The notes under the pieces are model-generated. The model ran no database searches. It was given only the letters and a program-made list of their open reading frames with translations, and was not told the DNA's origin. This document shows, in pieces, positions 1 through 8,383 of a stretch of DNA of 64,000 nucleotides (its first letter is position 1; each line of letters begins with the position of its first letter). The stretch lies in NCBI RefSeq assembly GCF_007970665.1, contig NZ_CP042430.1, forward strand, positions 1,798,001 to 1,862,000, written 5' to 3'. Position numbers and translations under genes: made by a program. This DNA is from Baekduia soli. GTDB taxonomy: Bacteria > Actinomycetota > Thermoleophilia > Solirubrobacterales > Solirubrobacteraceae.

Positions 1-1
1 G

Positions 2-58
2 TCGCCGGCGCCTACGGGGCGTCGCGCTCGGGGACCTCGCACCTCGAGGTCGTCGTGA
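2..58 (+). CDS. 3' end of an upstream gene (partial), probably the partner permease
   Basis: An open frame enters from the window edge and ends at a TGA (56-58) that overlaps the GTG start of the next gene in a GTGA arrangement, as is usual for co-translated transporter subunits. Only 18 arginine- and serine-rich residues are visible, so no function can be read from them. The following gene belongs to a family whose permeases are normally encoded in adjacent pairs, so a first permease is the best guess. The next gene's own frame is also open to the window edge, so this overlap is not proven. Confidence 0.4.
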   Translation, partial: SPAPTGRRARGPRTSRSS

Positions 59-969
59 GCTGGGGCGCCCTGACCGCGGCGATGCTGCGCTACGCCACGC
101 CGCTGACGTTCGCCGCGCTCGGCGGCCTGGTCAGCGAGCGCTCCGGGGTCGTGAACATCGCCCTGGAGGGCATGATGCTCATGGGCGCCTTCTTCGCCGC
201 GTGGGGCGCCGACCGCACCGACTCGTGGGTGCTCGGCCTGCTCATCGGCGTGCTGGCGGGCATGGCGCTGGCCGCCGTGCACGCCGTGTGGGCGATCACG
301 CTGCGCTCGGACCAGATCGTCTCGGGCACCGCGCTGAACTTCGTGGCCCTGGGCGTGACGGGCTACATGTACGTCAACTCCTACGGCCAGGACGGCACGC
401 CCGACAACCTGCCCGCCGTGCCCGAGATCCACCTGCCCACCGACTCGCTGGGCTTCATCGGCGACGCGATCAGCGACCTCAACCTGCTCGTGTGGGGCGC
501 CCTGGTCGCCGTCGTGGTGATCTGGGTCGTCGTGTTCCGCACTGCCCTGGGCCTGCGCCTGCGGTCGGTGGGGGAGAACCCGCGGGCGGCGGAGACCGTC
601 GGCGTCAAGGTGCTCTCCACGCGCTACGCCGCGGTCATCACGTCCGGCGGCCTGGCCGCGCTGGGCGGCGCGTTCCTGTCGATCGGCTTCGTGCACTCCT
701 TCACGCAGAACATGACCGCGGGCCGCGGCTTCATCGCGCTGGCGGCGCTGATCTTCGGCCGCTGGCGGCCGGGCGGGCTGCTCGCCGCGACGCTGCTCTT
801 CGGGTTCTCCAGCGCCCTGGCACAGCGGCTGCCCGAGTTCTCACCCCAGCTGGCGACGCTCTTCCAGGCGCTGCCCTACGTGTTGACGCTCATCGCGGTC
901 GCCGGCGTGGTCGGCCGCTCGACGCCGCCGGCCGCCGACGGCGTGCCGTACAAGCGCGAGAGCGCGTAG
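55..969 (+). CDS. ABC transporter permease, nucleoside/simple sugar type (BPD_transp_2)
   Basis: This is an inner-membrane permease of a BmpA/Yuf-type ABC importer, which brings in nucleosides or simple sugars with a lipoprotein binding protein and a double-ATPase subunit. The 304 residues form about eight to nine hydrophobic segments. The family signature NIALEGMML is at residues 34-42, a cytoplasmic coupling stretch (RSVGENPRAAETVGVKV) is near 171-187, and a glycine-rich GRGFIALAALIFG segment is near 222-234. Length is typical of the second permease of such systems. The start is GTG at 55, chosen for its 4-bp overlap with the preceding stop and because homologues begin just before the LRYATPLTFAALGG stretch. 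The frame is open upstream, so a longer form is possible. The ATPase and binding protein would lie outside the window. Confidence 0.85.
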   Translation: MSWGALTAAMLRYATPLTFAALGGLVSERSGVVNIALEGMMLMGAFFAAWGADRTDSWVLGLLIGVLAGMALAAVHAVWAITLRSDQIVSGTALNFVALGVTGYMYVNSYGQDGTPDNLPAVPEIHLPTDSLGFIGDAISDLNLLVWGALVAVVVIWVVVFRTALGLRLRSVGENPRAAETVGVKVLSTRYAAVITSGGLAALGGAFLSIGFVHSFTQNMTAGRGFIALAALIFGRWRPGGLLAATLLFGFSSALAQRLPEFSPQLATLFQALPYVLTLIAVAGVVGRSTPPAADGVPYKRESA

Positions 970-1060
970 GCCGACCTGCCCTCCGGGCCGGCATCGGCCT
1001 GTGACGCATCCGTCCGTCGCGCGTATGACCGGTGTGCTCACCACCGGTACGCTCGCGCCC

Positions 1061-3007
1061 ATGAGGCGCGCAAGCATCCTCGCCCTGTCGGCCGTCGCGG
1101 GGCTCGCCGCCGCGCCCGCCGCCCAGGCCGCCACCCGCGCCCCGCGCCTGACGACGTTCTCCTCATGCCGCGCGCTGCTCTCCTACGCGCGCGTCAACGC
1201 GGCCCGCGCCGGCGGCGTCGGGTCTCCGGTCCTGGCCGTGCAGGGCGCGCCGACCGGGCTGGCCTCGCCGGTGACCAAGACGACCGGGACCGCCGAGGAC
1301 CAGCCCGCCCCGGCGCCCACCGCCTCGGCGCCCGCCGCGGGCTCCACCACGCCGGCGTTCTCGAGCACGAACGTGCAGGAGGCCGGCATCGACGAGCCCG
1401 ACATCGTCAAGACCGACGGCCGCCGCATCGTCAGCGTCGCCGACGGCGTGCTGCGGGTCGTCGACGTCAGCGGCGACGCGCCGCGCCTGACCGGGACGCT
1501 CAAGCTCGACGGCAGCGCGGGCCAGCAGATCCTGCTGCGCGGCGACCGGGTGCTCGTGATCTCCAGCGTGGCGACCGCGATCCCCGTCGAGGGGCCGGTC
1601 CCCGTCGCCGGCCCGGCGCCCGTCGCCGTCGCGGCCCGCACGGCGCTGCTGCCCTACGGCAGCCCCACCACGCTGCTGACCGAGGTCGACATCACCGACC
1701 CGGCCACCCCCACGGTCGCCCGGACGATGACGCTGCCCGGCGGCTTCGTCGACGCGCGGATGACGGGCGGCACCGTCCGCGTCGTCGTGAGCAGCACCCC
1801 GGCGCCGCGGGCCGTGCCGCTGGCCAGGGCCTCGCTGCGCACGTTCGTGCCGGCCACGACCATCCGCAGCCGCATCTCCGGCCGCACGTTCCGGCGCGGG
1901 GTCGTGCCGTGCGGCGCGGTGCGCCACCCGGCGAGCTTCTCCGGACTGGGGCTGCTGACCGTGCTGACGGTCGACCTCGACCGCGGGCTCTACGACGTCG
2001 ACCGCGACGCGATCATGGCCGGCGCCGAGACCGTCTACGGGTCGGCCGACAGCCTCTACGTGGCCAGCCGGCGCTACGTGCCCGGCCTGCAGGACACCGG
2101 CGACGTGCCCCGGGGCCTGCGGACCGAGATCGACCGCTTCGACGCGTCGCAGCCGGGGGTGACGCGCTACGCCGGATCGGGCACCGTCCCCGGCTTCGTC
2201 GTCGGGCAGTACGCGCTGTCCGAGCAGGACGGCCGCCTGCGCGTGGCCTCGACCGACGAGCCGGCCTGGCTGCCCGAGACGGCCCAGGCCGACCCCGCGC
2301 AGAGCTACGTGACGGTCCTGGCGCCGCGGCCGGGCGGCGGCCTGGCGCAGGTCGGCCAGGTCGGCGGCCTGGGCCGCGGGCAGCGCATCTACGCCGTCCG
2401 CTTCGTGGGCAGCACGGGCTATGTCGTCACGTTCCGCCAGATCGACCCGCTGTACACGCTCGACCTCTCCGACCCGGCGGCCCCGAAGGTCGTCGGCGAG
2501 CTGGAGCTCTCGGGCTACTCGGCCTACCTGCACCCGCTCGGCGACGGGCTGCTGCTGGGCGTGGGCCAAGAGGCCTCGGCGGCGGGGCGCCCCGAGGGCA
2601 CCCAGATCTCGCTGTTCGACGTGTCCGACCCCGCCCACCCCCGGCGCCTGCAGCACGCCGTCTACGGCAGCGGCAGCTCGGACGCCGAGTTCGACCCCCA
2701 CGCCTTCCTGTGGTGGGCCGCGACGGGGCTGGCGGTCATCCCGCTCCAGCTTCCCCCGAGCATCGACCCCGCCACCGGGAGGTTCACGGGCAACGACGCC
2801 TTCACCGGCGCTGTCGGCCTGCACGTCGCCCGCGACGGGATCGCCGAGGTGGGCCGCGTCGTCCACGGCACGGGCGCCGGCGTCGCCCCCGTCGGGCGCT
2901 CGCTCGTCGTCGGCGACCGGCTCTACACGCTGTCGTCGCTCGGCCTGCAGGCGGCCCGGCTCGACACGCTGGCGCCGACCGCGTTCGTCGCCTTCGACCA
3001 GGGCTGA
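1061..3007 (+). CDS. secreted beta-propeller domain protein
   Basis: This 648-residue exported protein resembles the beta-propeller family of Pfam PF09826. Residues 1-23 are a signal peptide (MRRASILALSAVAGLA, Ala-rich, AQA cleavage motif). A Pro/Ala/Thr-rich linker covers about 60-98. The family's best marker, NVQEAGIDEPDIVKTDGRRI, is at 104-123, followed by repeated blades containing VDVSGDAP-, VDITDPATP-, LDLSDPAAP- and FDVSDPAHP-type strands. No catalytic motif is visible. A frame-compatible GTG lies 60 bp upstream at 1001, but the ATG at 1061 gives a clean signal peptide. The gene stands alone between the permease and an RsbW-like gene. The function of the family is unknown; an extracellular binding or scaffold role is an inference. 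Confidence 0.85.
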   Translation: MRRASILALSAVAGLAAAPAAQAATRAPRLTTFSSCRALLSYARVNAARAGGVGSPVLAVQGAPTGLASPVTKTTGTAEDQPAPAPTASAPAAGSTTPAFSSTNVQEAGIDEPDIVKTDGRRIVSVADGVLRVVDVSGDAPRLTGTLKLDGSAGQQILLRGDRVLVISSVATAIPVEGPVPVAGPAPVAVAARTALLPYGSPTTLLTEVDITDPATPTVARTMTLPGGFVDARMTGGTVRVVVSSTPAPRAVPLARASLRTFVPATTIRSRISGRTFRRGVVPCGAVRHPASFSGLGLLTVLTVDLDRGLYDVDRDAIMAGAETVYGSADSLYVASRRYVPGLQDTGDVPRGLRTEIDRFDASQPGVTRYAGSGTVPGFVVGQYALSEQDGRLRVASTDEPAWLPETAQADPAQSYVTVLAPRPGGGLAQVGQVGGLGRGQRIYAVRFVGSTGYVVTFRQIDPLYTLDLSDPAAPKVVGELELSGYSAYLHPLGDGLLLGVGQEASAAGRPEGTQISLFDVSDPAHPRRLQHAVYGSGSSDAEFDPHAFLWWAATGLAVIPLQLPPSIDPATGRFTGNDAFTGAVGLHVARDGIAEVGRVVHGTGAGVAPVGRSLVVGDRLYTLSSLGLQAARLDTLAPTAFVAFDQG

Positions 3008-3054
3008 CCATCCTCGGCCGGTCCGCGGGCGGAGATCGATCCGGCATCGGGTGC

Positions 3055-3489
3055 ATGGACGCGGCGCGTCCGGGCACCCCCCAGGACATGGCTCAGCCCG
3101 ACGGAAGCTGGACGGTGGCGGCGACGCCCGACCAGGTCGCCGTCCTGCGCAGCGAGGTGACGGAGTTCGCCGAGCAGGCGGGTCTCGACGCGCGCCGCCT
3201 CGGCGATGTGCGCCTCGCGATCTCCGAGGCGGCCACCAACGCTGTGCTCCACGCCTACCGCGACCGCGATCCCGGGCAGATCCGCGTCCACGCGTGCACG
3301 GAGGGCCACACCCTGACCATCGTGGTCGAGGACGACGGGTTCGGCCCGCTCCCGCGCCCCGACAGCCCGGGCCTCGGGCTCGGCCTGCCGACGATCGCGT
3401 CCGTGGCCGACGCCGTCGAGCTGTCGGCCGGCGGCTCGGCGGGCGCGCGCCTGCTCATGCGCTTCTCGTCCGCGCACGCGATGCACTGA
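3055..3489 (+). CDS. RsbW-like anti-sigma factor / serine kinase (HATPase_c_2)
   Basis: This 144-residue protein has a GHKL ATPase fold of the RsbW/SpoIIAB type. Such proteins bind and inhibit SigB/SigF-type sigma factors and phosphorylate an STAS anti-anti-sigma partner. The N box (AISEAATNAVLHAY) is at residues 55-68 with Glu58 and Asn62, the G1 box (DDGFG) at 93-97, and the G2 box (GLGLGL) at 106-111. The start is ATG 3055; ATG 3088 is in frame and equally possible because neither has a strong ribosome binding site. No STAS gene is adjacent. A SigB-type sigma gene occurs at the far end of the window, but a partnership cannot be inferred from distance alone. The last 35 bp overlap the 3' end of the convergent EamA gene. 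Confidence 0.85.
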   Translation: MDAARPGTPQDMAQPDGSWTVAATPDQVAVLRSEVTEFAEQAGLDARRLGDVRLAISEAATNAVLHAYRDRDPGQIRVHACTEGHTLTIVVEDDGFGPLPRPDSPGLGLGLPTIASVADAVELSAGGSAGARLLMRFSSAHAMH

Positions 3490-4348
3490 GCCCCGCCGCG
3501 GCGGCGGGGGGCGGCTCGGAAGCACGGTGCAGCGCGACGCCGCCGACGACGAGCGCGATGCCCGCGAGCTCCCGGACCGACGGGATCTGCGTGAGCACGA
3601 CCGCGCCGACGACGGTGGCGATCGCCGGCAGCAGCGAGACCATCAGGCTGTAGGTCGCGCGCGGCAGCAGCGCCAGCGCGCGCTGGTCGCAGACGTAGGG
3701 GATGACCGACGAGCTGAGCCCGACGCCGGCGCCGGCCGCCAGCGCCACCGGGTCGCCCAGCGCCGGCAGCGCCGAGGTGCCCGCCGGGATCGTCACCGCG
3801 ACCGCGGCGACGAGCATCGCGGCGCCCAGCGCGTCGACCCCGTCGAGCCCGGGGCGCTTCGCGGCGCGGTCGGCGAGCACGATGTAGGCGGCGAAGAGCG
3901 CCGCGTTGGCGGCGGCGAACGCGAGGCCGGCGGCGCCGCCCGCCACGTGGACGCCCGTGAGGAGGTAGATCCCGGGCACGGCGAGCGCCAGCGCCAGCGC
4001 GTTGCGCGGCGTCCGCGCGCCGAGGCAGGCCAGCGCCACGACGGGCAGGAACTCGACGGCGGCCACGGTGCCCAGCGCGAGCCGGTCGATGGCCTCGTAG
4101 AAGCAGCAGTTCATCGCCGCCAGCACGACGCCCCACGCGAGCAGGAGCCGGCGCCCCGCCGCGTCGATCCGGGCGGCCACGCGCCACGGGCGCCGCCAGG
4201 CCGCAAGCGCGACCGCGGCGACGGCGATCCGCAGCCAGGCCACGCCGAGGACGTCGACGCGCGCGAAGAGCAGCACCGCGAACGCGGGGCCCAGGTAGTG
4301 GAACAGCGCGCTCACGGCGAACCAGGCGTGGGGCGGGACGCGGCGCAT
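3455..4348 (-). CDS. EamA/DMT-family transporter (RhtA-like exporter)
   Basis: This 297-residue polytopic membrane protein has about ten hydrophobic segments in two repeated five-helix halves, the drug/metabolite transporter plan. Features such as AFAVLLFARVDVLGVAWLRIAV near the N-terminus and SSSVIPYVCDQRALALLPRATYS in the second half resemble RhtA-type amino acid or metabolite exporters. The gene is divergent from an Lrp-family regulator with about 65 bp between starts, the classical layout of an amino-acid exporter and its sensor. ATG 4348 best matches the family start; in-frame ATGs at 4387 and 4393 exist, and a TACCTT -10-like element (minus strand, 4397-4402) would fit 4387. The substrate is not readable from sequence. 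Confidence 0.85.
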   Translation of the reverse strand: MRRVPPHAWFAVSALFHYLGPAFAVLLFARVDVLGVAWLRIAVAAVALAAWRRPWRVAARIDAAGRRLLLAWGVVLAAMNCCFYEAIDRLALGTVAAVEFLPVVALACLGARTPRNALALALAVPGIYLLTGVHVAGGAAGLAFAAANAALFAAYIVLADRAAKRPGLDGVDALGAAMLVAAVAVTIPAGTSALPALGDPVALAAGAGVGLSSSVIPYVCDQRALALLPRATYSLMVSLLPAIATVVGAVVLTQIPSVRELAGIALVVGGVALHRASEPPPAAAAGLSASRARTRSA

Positions 4349-4400
4349 GCCCGGGGAAGGGTCGCGGAACGCGCCCCGGCCCACCATGGGCATCCGAAGG

Positions 4401-4406
4401 TAGGAT
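4401..4406 (+). promoter_or_regulatory. -10 element of the Lrp gene (leaderless start)
   Basis: TAGGAT ends 7 nt before the ATG at 4414, so transcription should begin at or next to the start codon. A minus-strand TACCTT (4397-4402) overlaps it and could serve the divergent EamA gene, giving face-to-face promoters that one Lrp site could control. Confidence 0.55.
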
Positions 4407-4413
4407 CGGCAAC

Positions 4414-4896
4414 ATGCCTGAACTTCGATGGTCAGAGACCGATGAGGCCGTCGTTTCGTTGGACGGGACGGACATCGGCCTGCTGCGCGAGCTGCAGGCC
4501 GATGCACGTGTCAGCCTCGCCGAGCTCGGCCGCCGCGTCGGTCTGTCCTCGCCGGCCGTGGCCGAGCGCGTGCGGCGGCTGACCGACGGCGGGGTCATCC
4601 GCGGCTTCCACGCCGACATCGACCCGCGCGCGCTGGGGCTGACGCTCGGCGTCGTCATCCGCGTCCGCCCGGCGCCGCGCCAGCTGCACCGCGTCGCCGA
4701 CCTGGCGCAGGCCACGCCGGAGGTCGTCGAGTGCCATCGCATCACCGGCGAGGACTGCTTCATCCTGCGCGCCCACGTCACCGGCGTCGAGCACCTGGAG
4801 GAGGTCATCGACCGCTTCGCGCCGTTCGGGCAGACCACGACGTCGGTCATGCAGAGCTCCCCGGTGCCCCTGCGCGGCGTGCACCTCGGCGCGTGA
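4414..4896 (+). CDS. Lrp/AsnC-family transcriptional regulator
   Basis: This is a 160-residue DNA-binding regulator of the feast/famine family. A winged helix-turn-helix covers about residues 20-62 (DIGLLRELQADARVSLAELGRR, then LSSPAVAERVRRLTDGGVI). A RAM/effector domain follows at about 72-150, with the typical GEDCFILRAHV strand near 112-122. Length matches the family (150-165). It is divergent from the EamA exporter, so it probably senses an amino acid and controls that exporter and itself. There is no Shine-Dalgarno; a -10 element lies 7 nt upstream, so the mRNA is probably leaderless. The 3' end is 7 bp from the convergent AbrB-type gene. Confidence 0.9.
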   Translation: MPELRWSETDEAVVSLDGTDIGLLRELQADARVSLAELGRRVGLSSPAVAERVRRLTDGGVIRGFHADIDPRALGLTLGVVIRVRPAPRQLHRVADLAQATPEVVECHRITGEDCFILRAHVTGVEHLEEVIDRFAPFGQTTTSVMQSSPVPLRGVHLGA

Positions 4897-4903
4897 GCGG
4901 AGC

Positions 4904-5953
4904 TCAGGGCGTGGTGGCGACGGCGGGCTCGCCGCGGCCGAGCAGCAGCCGCACGGCGACCGGCGCCAGCAGCACCATGACCACCACGCGCAGGCCCTGC
5001 ACCGCGATGACGAACGTCGAGTTGGCCCCCGAGCCGAACGCGACGGCCAGCACGGCGTAGATGCCGCCCGGCGTCGTGGCCAGGTAGGCGTTGAGCAGCG
5101 AGACCGACGTGAGCTGGTCGAGCGCGACGGCCAGCCCCGCGCAGGCGGCCATGAGCCCCAGCACGCTGGCCAGGACGGGCAGCAGCAGGCGCCCGGTCTG
5201 GCGCACGGTGTCCAGGGTGAAGCCGAGGCCGACCTGCAGGCCGATGATCGCGAACGCCGCGTCCTGCACGAGCCCGGGCACGGTGTACCAGCCCTTCGGC
5301 GCCGACAGGCTGACGGCGGCGGCCAGGACCATCGGGCCGATGAGCACCCCGGCCGGGACGCGGGCGACCCGCATGACCAGCCCGCCCGCCAGCGCCAGGC
5401 CGGCCGTCACGTACCAGTCGCGCGCGGTGCCGATGAGCGCCGTGCCCGCCGCCACCCCGCCGGCGTGGTGGCCGGGGAACGCCAGCGCGACCAGCACGGG
5501 GGTCAGCAGCACCACGACCAGCACGCGGAGGTACTGCATGAACGCCACGAGCCGGTCGTCGCCGCCGAGGTCGCGCGCCATCGTCACGATCCCCGACGCC
5601 CCGCCGGCGATCATCCCCAGCGCCGCCGTCGGCCGGTCCAGCTCGGTCGCGCGGGCCAGCACGACGCCGGCCAGGAGGCTGACGCCGAGCGTCGCGGCGC
5701 TGACGCCCGCCACCGGGGCCCACTCGCGTCCCAGCGCCGACAGCGACGACGCCTGGACGTAGGCGCCCAGCGCCACGCCGGCCAGGGCCTGGCCCACCGT
5801 GAACGCCGGGTCGCCGATCGCCAGGCGGCCCGGGCGGACCAGCGCGAAGCCCAGGCCGGCCAGCAGCGCGCCGAAGAGGTACGGGGAGGGCAGGCCGGCG
5901 GCGTCGAAGGCCACGCCGACGCCGGCGGTCACCCCGCCGAGCGCCGCCCACAC
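4904..5953 (-). CDS. AbrB-family integral membrane protein (PF05145-type)
   Basis: This 349-residue membrane protein belongs to the family often mislabelled as AbrB transcriptional regulator. It has about ten transmembrane segments arranged as an internal duplication: LPSPYLFGALLAGLGFAL near residues 21-38 recurs in weaker form as VPAGVLIGPMVLAAAVSL in the second half. The conserved motif GGASGIVTMA lies near 136-145 with a second copy TTPGGIYAVLAVAF in the C-terminal half. Some members are reported as ammonia mono-oxygenase-associated or transport proteins; the substrate here is unknown. The start lies 26 bp after the cyclopropane synthase stop on the same strand, so the two are probably co-transcribed. 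Confidence 0.8.
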   Translation of the reverse strand: MWAALGGVTAGVGVAFDAAGLPSPYLFGALLAGLGFALVRPGRLAIGDPAFTVGQALAGVALGAYVQASSLSALGREWAPVAGVSAATLGVSLLAGVVLARATELDRPTAALGMIAGGASGIVTMARDLGGDDRLVAFMQYLRVLVVVLLTPVLVALAFPGHHAGGVAAGTALIGTARDWYVTAGLALAGGLVMRVARVPAGVLIGPMVLAAAVSLSAPKGWYTVPGLVQDAAFAIIGLQVGLGFTLDTVRQTGRLLLPVLASVLGLMAACAGLAVALDQLTSVSLLNAYLATTPGGIYAVLAVAFGSGANSTFVIAVQGLRVVVMVLLAPVAVRLLLGRGEPAVATTP

Positions 5954-5979
5954 GCCCCACCCGGATGTCGAGCGTGCGC

Positions 5980-7188
5980 TCAGGGCTTGCGCGCGACCAC
6001 CTGGAAGATCGACAGGAATCCGGTCTCGAAGCCGCGCCGCGCGGTGCGCAGGTACAGCCGGAAGACGCGGACGCGCTCCTCACCGCCCAGCTCGATCGCC
6101 CGCTGGAGGTTGCTGTCGAAGTTGTCGGACCAGTGGCTGAGCGTCTCCGCGTAGTCGTCGCGGAAGCCCTCGGCGTGCGTGACCTCCAGACCCGCCCGCT
6201 CGAGGGCGAACGTGATCCGGCTCAGGTGCAGCGGCGCGGCGTCGGGGAAGACGTAGCGCTCGGAGAACGGGCCGGCCTCGGGGTCGGTGTGGCGCAGCCG
6301 GGCGATGCCGTGGTTGAGCAGGCGTCCGCCGGGACGCATGAGCGACGCGATGCGCGCGGCGTAGGCGTCGATGTTCACGCTGCCGACGTGCTCGACCATG
6401 CCGATCGACGAGATCGCGTCGAAGGGCTCGGCGTCCAGCTCGCGCCAGTCCATGACGCGGATGTCGACCTTGTCGGCCACGCCGGCCTCCCGCGCCCGCT
6501 GGCGGGCGAGCTGGGCCTGGGGCTCGGACAGCGTGATCCCGGTGACGTGCACGCCGTGCTCCACGGCGGCGTGCAGCGCGAACGCGCCCCATCCGCAGCC
6601 CACGTCCAGGACGCGCTCGCCGGGCTGGAGCCCGAGCTTGGTGCAGACGAGCTCGCGCTTGGTGAACTGGGCCTCCTCGAGCGTCTTGGCGCCACGGGAG
6701 AAGATCGCGCACGAGTACGTCATGGACTCGTCCAGGAACAGGCTGAAGTACTCGTTGGAGACGTCGTAGTGGTGGCGCACGGCCCGGCGGTCGCGCAGCG
6801 GGCTGTGGCGCCGGCCGCGCGGGCGCAGCTCGGCCTGCGGGGGCCGGGGCGGGCGGATGATGCCGGTGGAGCGCAGCGCGGCGCCGGCCAGGCGGGCCTT
6901 GGCCCGCCCGTGGAGGGCGGGCGGGCGCCACGTGTCGAGCATCACGAGCGCGGCGTCGAGATCATCGACGTCCAGCTCCCCGGAGACGTAGGCGCGACCG
7001 ATCCCGAGCTGGCCGGGGGCCATGATGGCGTGCGCCAGCGCCTTCGGCGAGCGGACGGTGAGGGTCGGTCCGGCGGTGCCGTTGGTGGGCGGCAGCGTGG
7101 TGCCGTCCCAGAAGTCGATCGAGAAGGGACGGTCGGGTAGAGCGCGCTGCAGCTCCTCGCGGAGCGCGGTCGGTGACGAGAGGGTCAT
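5980..7188 (-). CDS. cyclopropane-fatty-acyl-phospholipid synthase family methyltransferase
   Basis: This SAM-dependent enzyme adds a methylene or methyl group to unsaturated acyl chains of membrane phospholipids. In the 402 residues, the family block HHYDVSNEYFSLFLDESMTY is at about 139-158, SAM motif I VLDVGCGWG at 193-201, and the active-site region containing SIGMVEHVG near 261-269. Length agrees with CFA synthases. The start is ATG 7188; an upstream in-frame TTG at 7197 is less likely. A TAAGTT -10 (minus strand, 7196-7201) lies 7 nt before the ATG. The gene is divergent from a fatty acid desaturase, which would supply the double bond that this enzyme modifies: a plausible membrane-lipid module. 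Confidence 0.88.
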   Translation of the reverse strand: MTLSSPTALREELQRALPDRPFSIDFWDGTTLPPTNGTAGPTLTVRSPKALAHAIMAPGQLGIGRAYVSGELDVDDLDAALVMLDTWRPPALHGRAKARLAGAALRSTGIIRPPRPPQAELRPRGRRHSPLRDRRAVRHHYDVSNEYFSLFLDESMTYSCAIFSRGAKTLEEAQFTKRELVCTKLGLQPGERVLDVGCGWGAFALHAAVEHGVHVTGITLSEPQAQLARQRAREAGVADKVDIRVMDWRELDAEPFDAISSIGMVEHVGSVNIDAYAARIASLMRPGGRLLNHGIARLRHTDPEAGPFSERYVFPDAAPLHLSRITFALERAGLEVTHAEGFRDDYAETLSHWSDNFDSNLQRAIELGGEERVRVFRLYLRTARRGFETGFLSIFQVVARKP

Positions 7189-7195
7189 AGGGCGC

Positions 7196-7219
7196 AACTT
7201 AGCCGGACCCGTCTAGACT
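7196..7219. promoter_or_regulatory. divergent leaderless promoters, cfa and desaturase
   Basis: On the minus strand TAAGTT (7196-7201) lies 7 nt before the cfa ATG. On the plus strand TAGACT (7214-7219) lies 6 nt before the desaturase ATG. Both predict transcripts starting at or within a base or two of the start codon. Confidence 0.6.
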
Positions 7220-7225
7220 CGCCGG

Positions 7226-8220
7226 ATGCCCGACGTGGATGAGCAGGTCGCGGTCCTCGCCGCGCCGACACCCGACGCCGGCCTCGAGCCCCCCGCGGGC
7301 CCCGGATTCGTGCAGCCCGTGCAGCGGGAATGGCTGGATCGCCTGGCGACCGGCACCGTCACCGTGGCGCCGATCCTGGCCCTCGCCTACGCCGCCTACC
7401 ACTCCTGGCAGGGGCTGCTGCGCTGGAGCGACGTCATCGTCTTCGCCGCCGCCTACGTCCTCACGGGGCTGGGGGTGACGGTCGGCTTCCACCGCCTGTT
7501 CACCCACCGCAGCTTCAAGACCTCCAAGCCGGTGCGCGCGGCGCTGGGCATCCTCGGCTCGGCGGCCATCGAGGGCCCGGTCACCGCGTGGGTGGCCGAC
7601 CATCGCAAACACCATGACTTCTCCGACCAGCTCGGCGACCCGCACAGCCCGCACGTCGGCCACGGCCACGGGTTCCGCGCCGAGATGGCCGGCCTGTTCC
7701 ACGCGCACGTCGGCTGGCTGTTCATCCACACCCATCGCGGGGCCAAGGAGCGCTACGCCCGCGACCTGCGCGCCGACCCATGATGATGATGATCGACCGC
7801 CTCTTCCTCGTGTGGGCGATCGGCGGGCTGGCCGCGTGCTTCCTGGCCGGCTGGGCGATCGGCGGCAGCATCAACTCGGGGTGGACGGGTCTGCTGTGGG
7901 GCGGCGGCGTGCGGATGCTCGTCGTCCACCACATCACCTACTCCATCAACTCGATCTGCCACTTCATGGGCCGCCGCGGCTTCGAGACGCCCGACGAGTC
8001 GCGCAACGTCTGGTGGCTGGCGCCGTTCACGTTCGGCGAGTCGTGGCACAACAACCACCATGCCTTCCCGACGTCGGCGCGCCATGGGCTGCGCCGCTGG
8101 CAGTTCGACCCCTCGGCGCTCGTGATCCGCGGCCTCGAGAAGGCCGGCCTCGTGTGGGACGTCGTCCGCGTGTCGCCCGAGCGGATGGCCGAGAAGTCCG
8201 CCGCCGCCGCGGCGGCGTAG
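7226..8220 (+). CDS. fatty acid / acyl-CoA desaturase, interrupted by a frameshift
   Basis: This membrane di-iron desaturase introduces a double bond into acyl chains. The first frame (7226-7783, 185 codons) carries histidine boxes 1 and 2 (HRLFTHR and HRKHHDF), and the second frame (7780-8220) carries box 3 (HNNHH) and the later membrane helices. No single product therefore contains all iron ligands. The switch falls at a CCC run (7777-7779) followed by four ATG repeats. One extra base, for example CCCC, would restore one protein of about 331 residues reading ADP-MMMMIDRLF, as homologues do. As written, an ATGA overlap could permit termination-reinitiation, but split desaturases of this kind are not known to me. 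A one-base sequencing error is the simplest explanation. A leaderless -10 precedes 7226. Confidence 0.85.
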
Positions 8221-8383
8221 GGCGCCACGGGGCGCGGGCGCCGGGGGTCCGGGCCGGCGTCCGCGGTGCCCGATGGCGCGTTGGTGTGGTCATGCCCCCA
8301 CCGATGCGCCATCCGTCGGGCCCGGGCTGTCACCCCTTCGCCGCCTCCGGGCCGCGCCGGCGTTCGCGCGGCGCGACGGGGAG

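Noticed and set aside
968-1000. AGGCCG/CGGCCT inverted repeat after the permease gene as a terminator
   Set aside because: Arms of 6 bp with a 21-nt loop and no T-run are too weak at this base composition.
1165-3050. Plus-strand frame antiphase to the beta-propeller gene
   Set aside because: Shadow frame of the propeller gene; only its last 144 codons (from 3055) belong to a real protein.
4904-5953. AbrB as a DNA-binding transition-state regulator
   Set aside because: The protein is a polytopic membrane protein; the shared name comes from an old misannotation of the PF05145 family.
7777-7795. Programmed -1 frameshift in the desaturase
   Set aside because: No slippery heptamer of X-XXY-YYZ form and no downstream pseudoknot were seen; a simple one-base run error fits better.
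8221-8383. Possible small gene between desaturase and SNF2 helicase
   Set aside because: 163 bp with no frame showing codon bias, no start with upstream signals, and no clear RNA structure.
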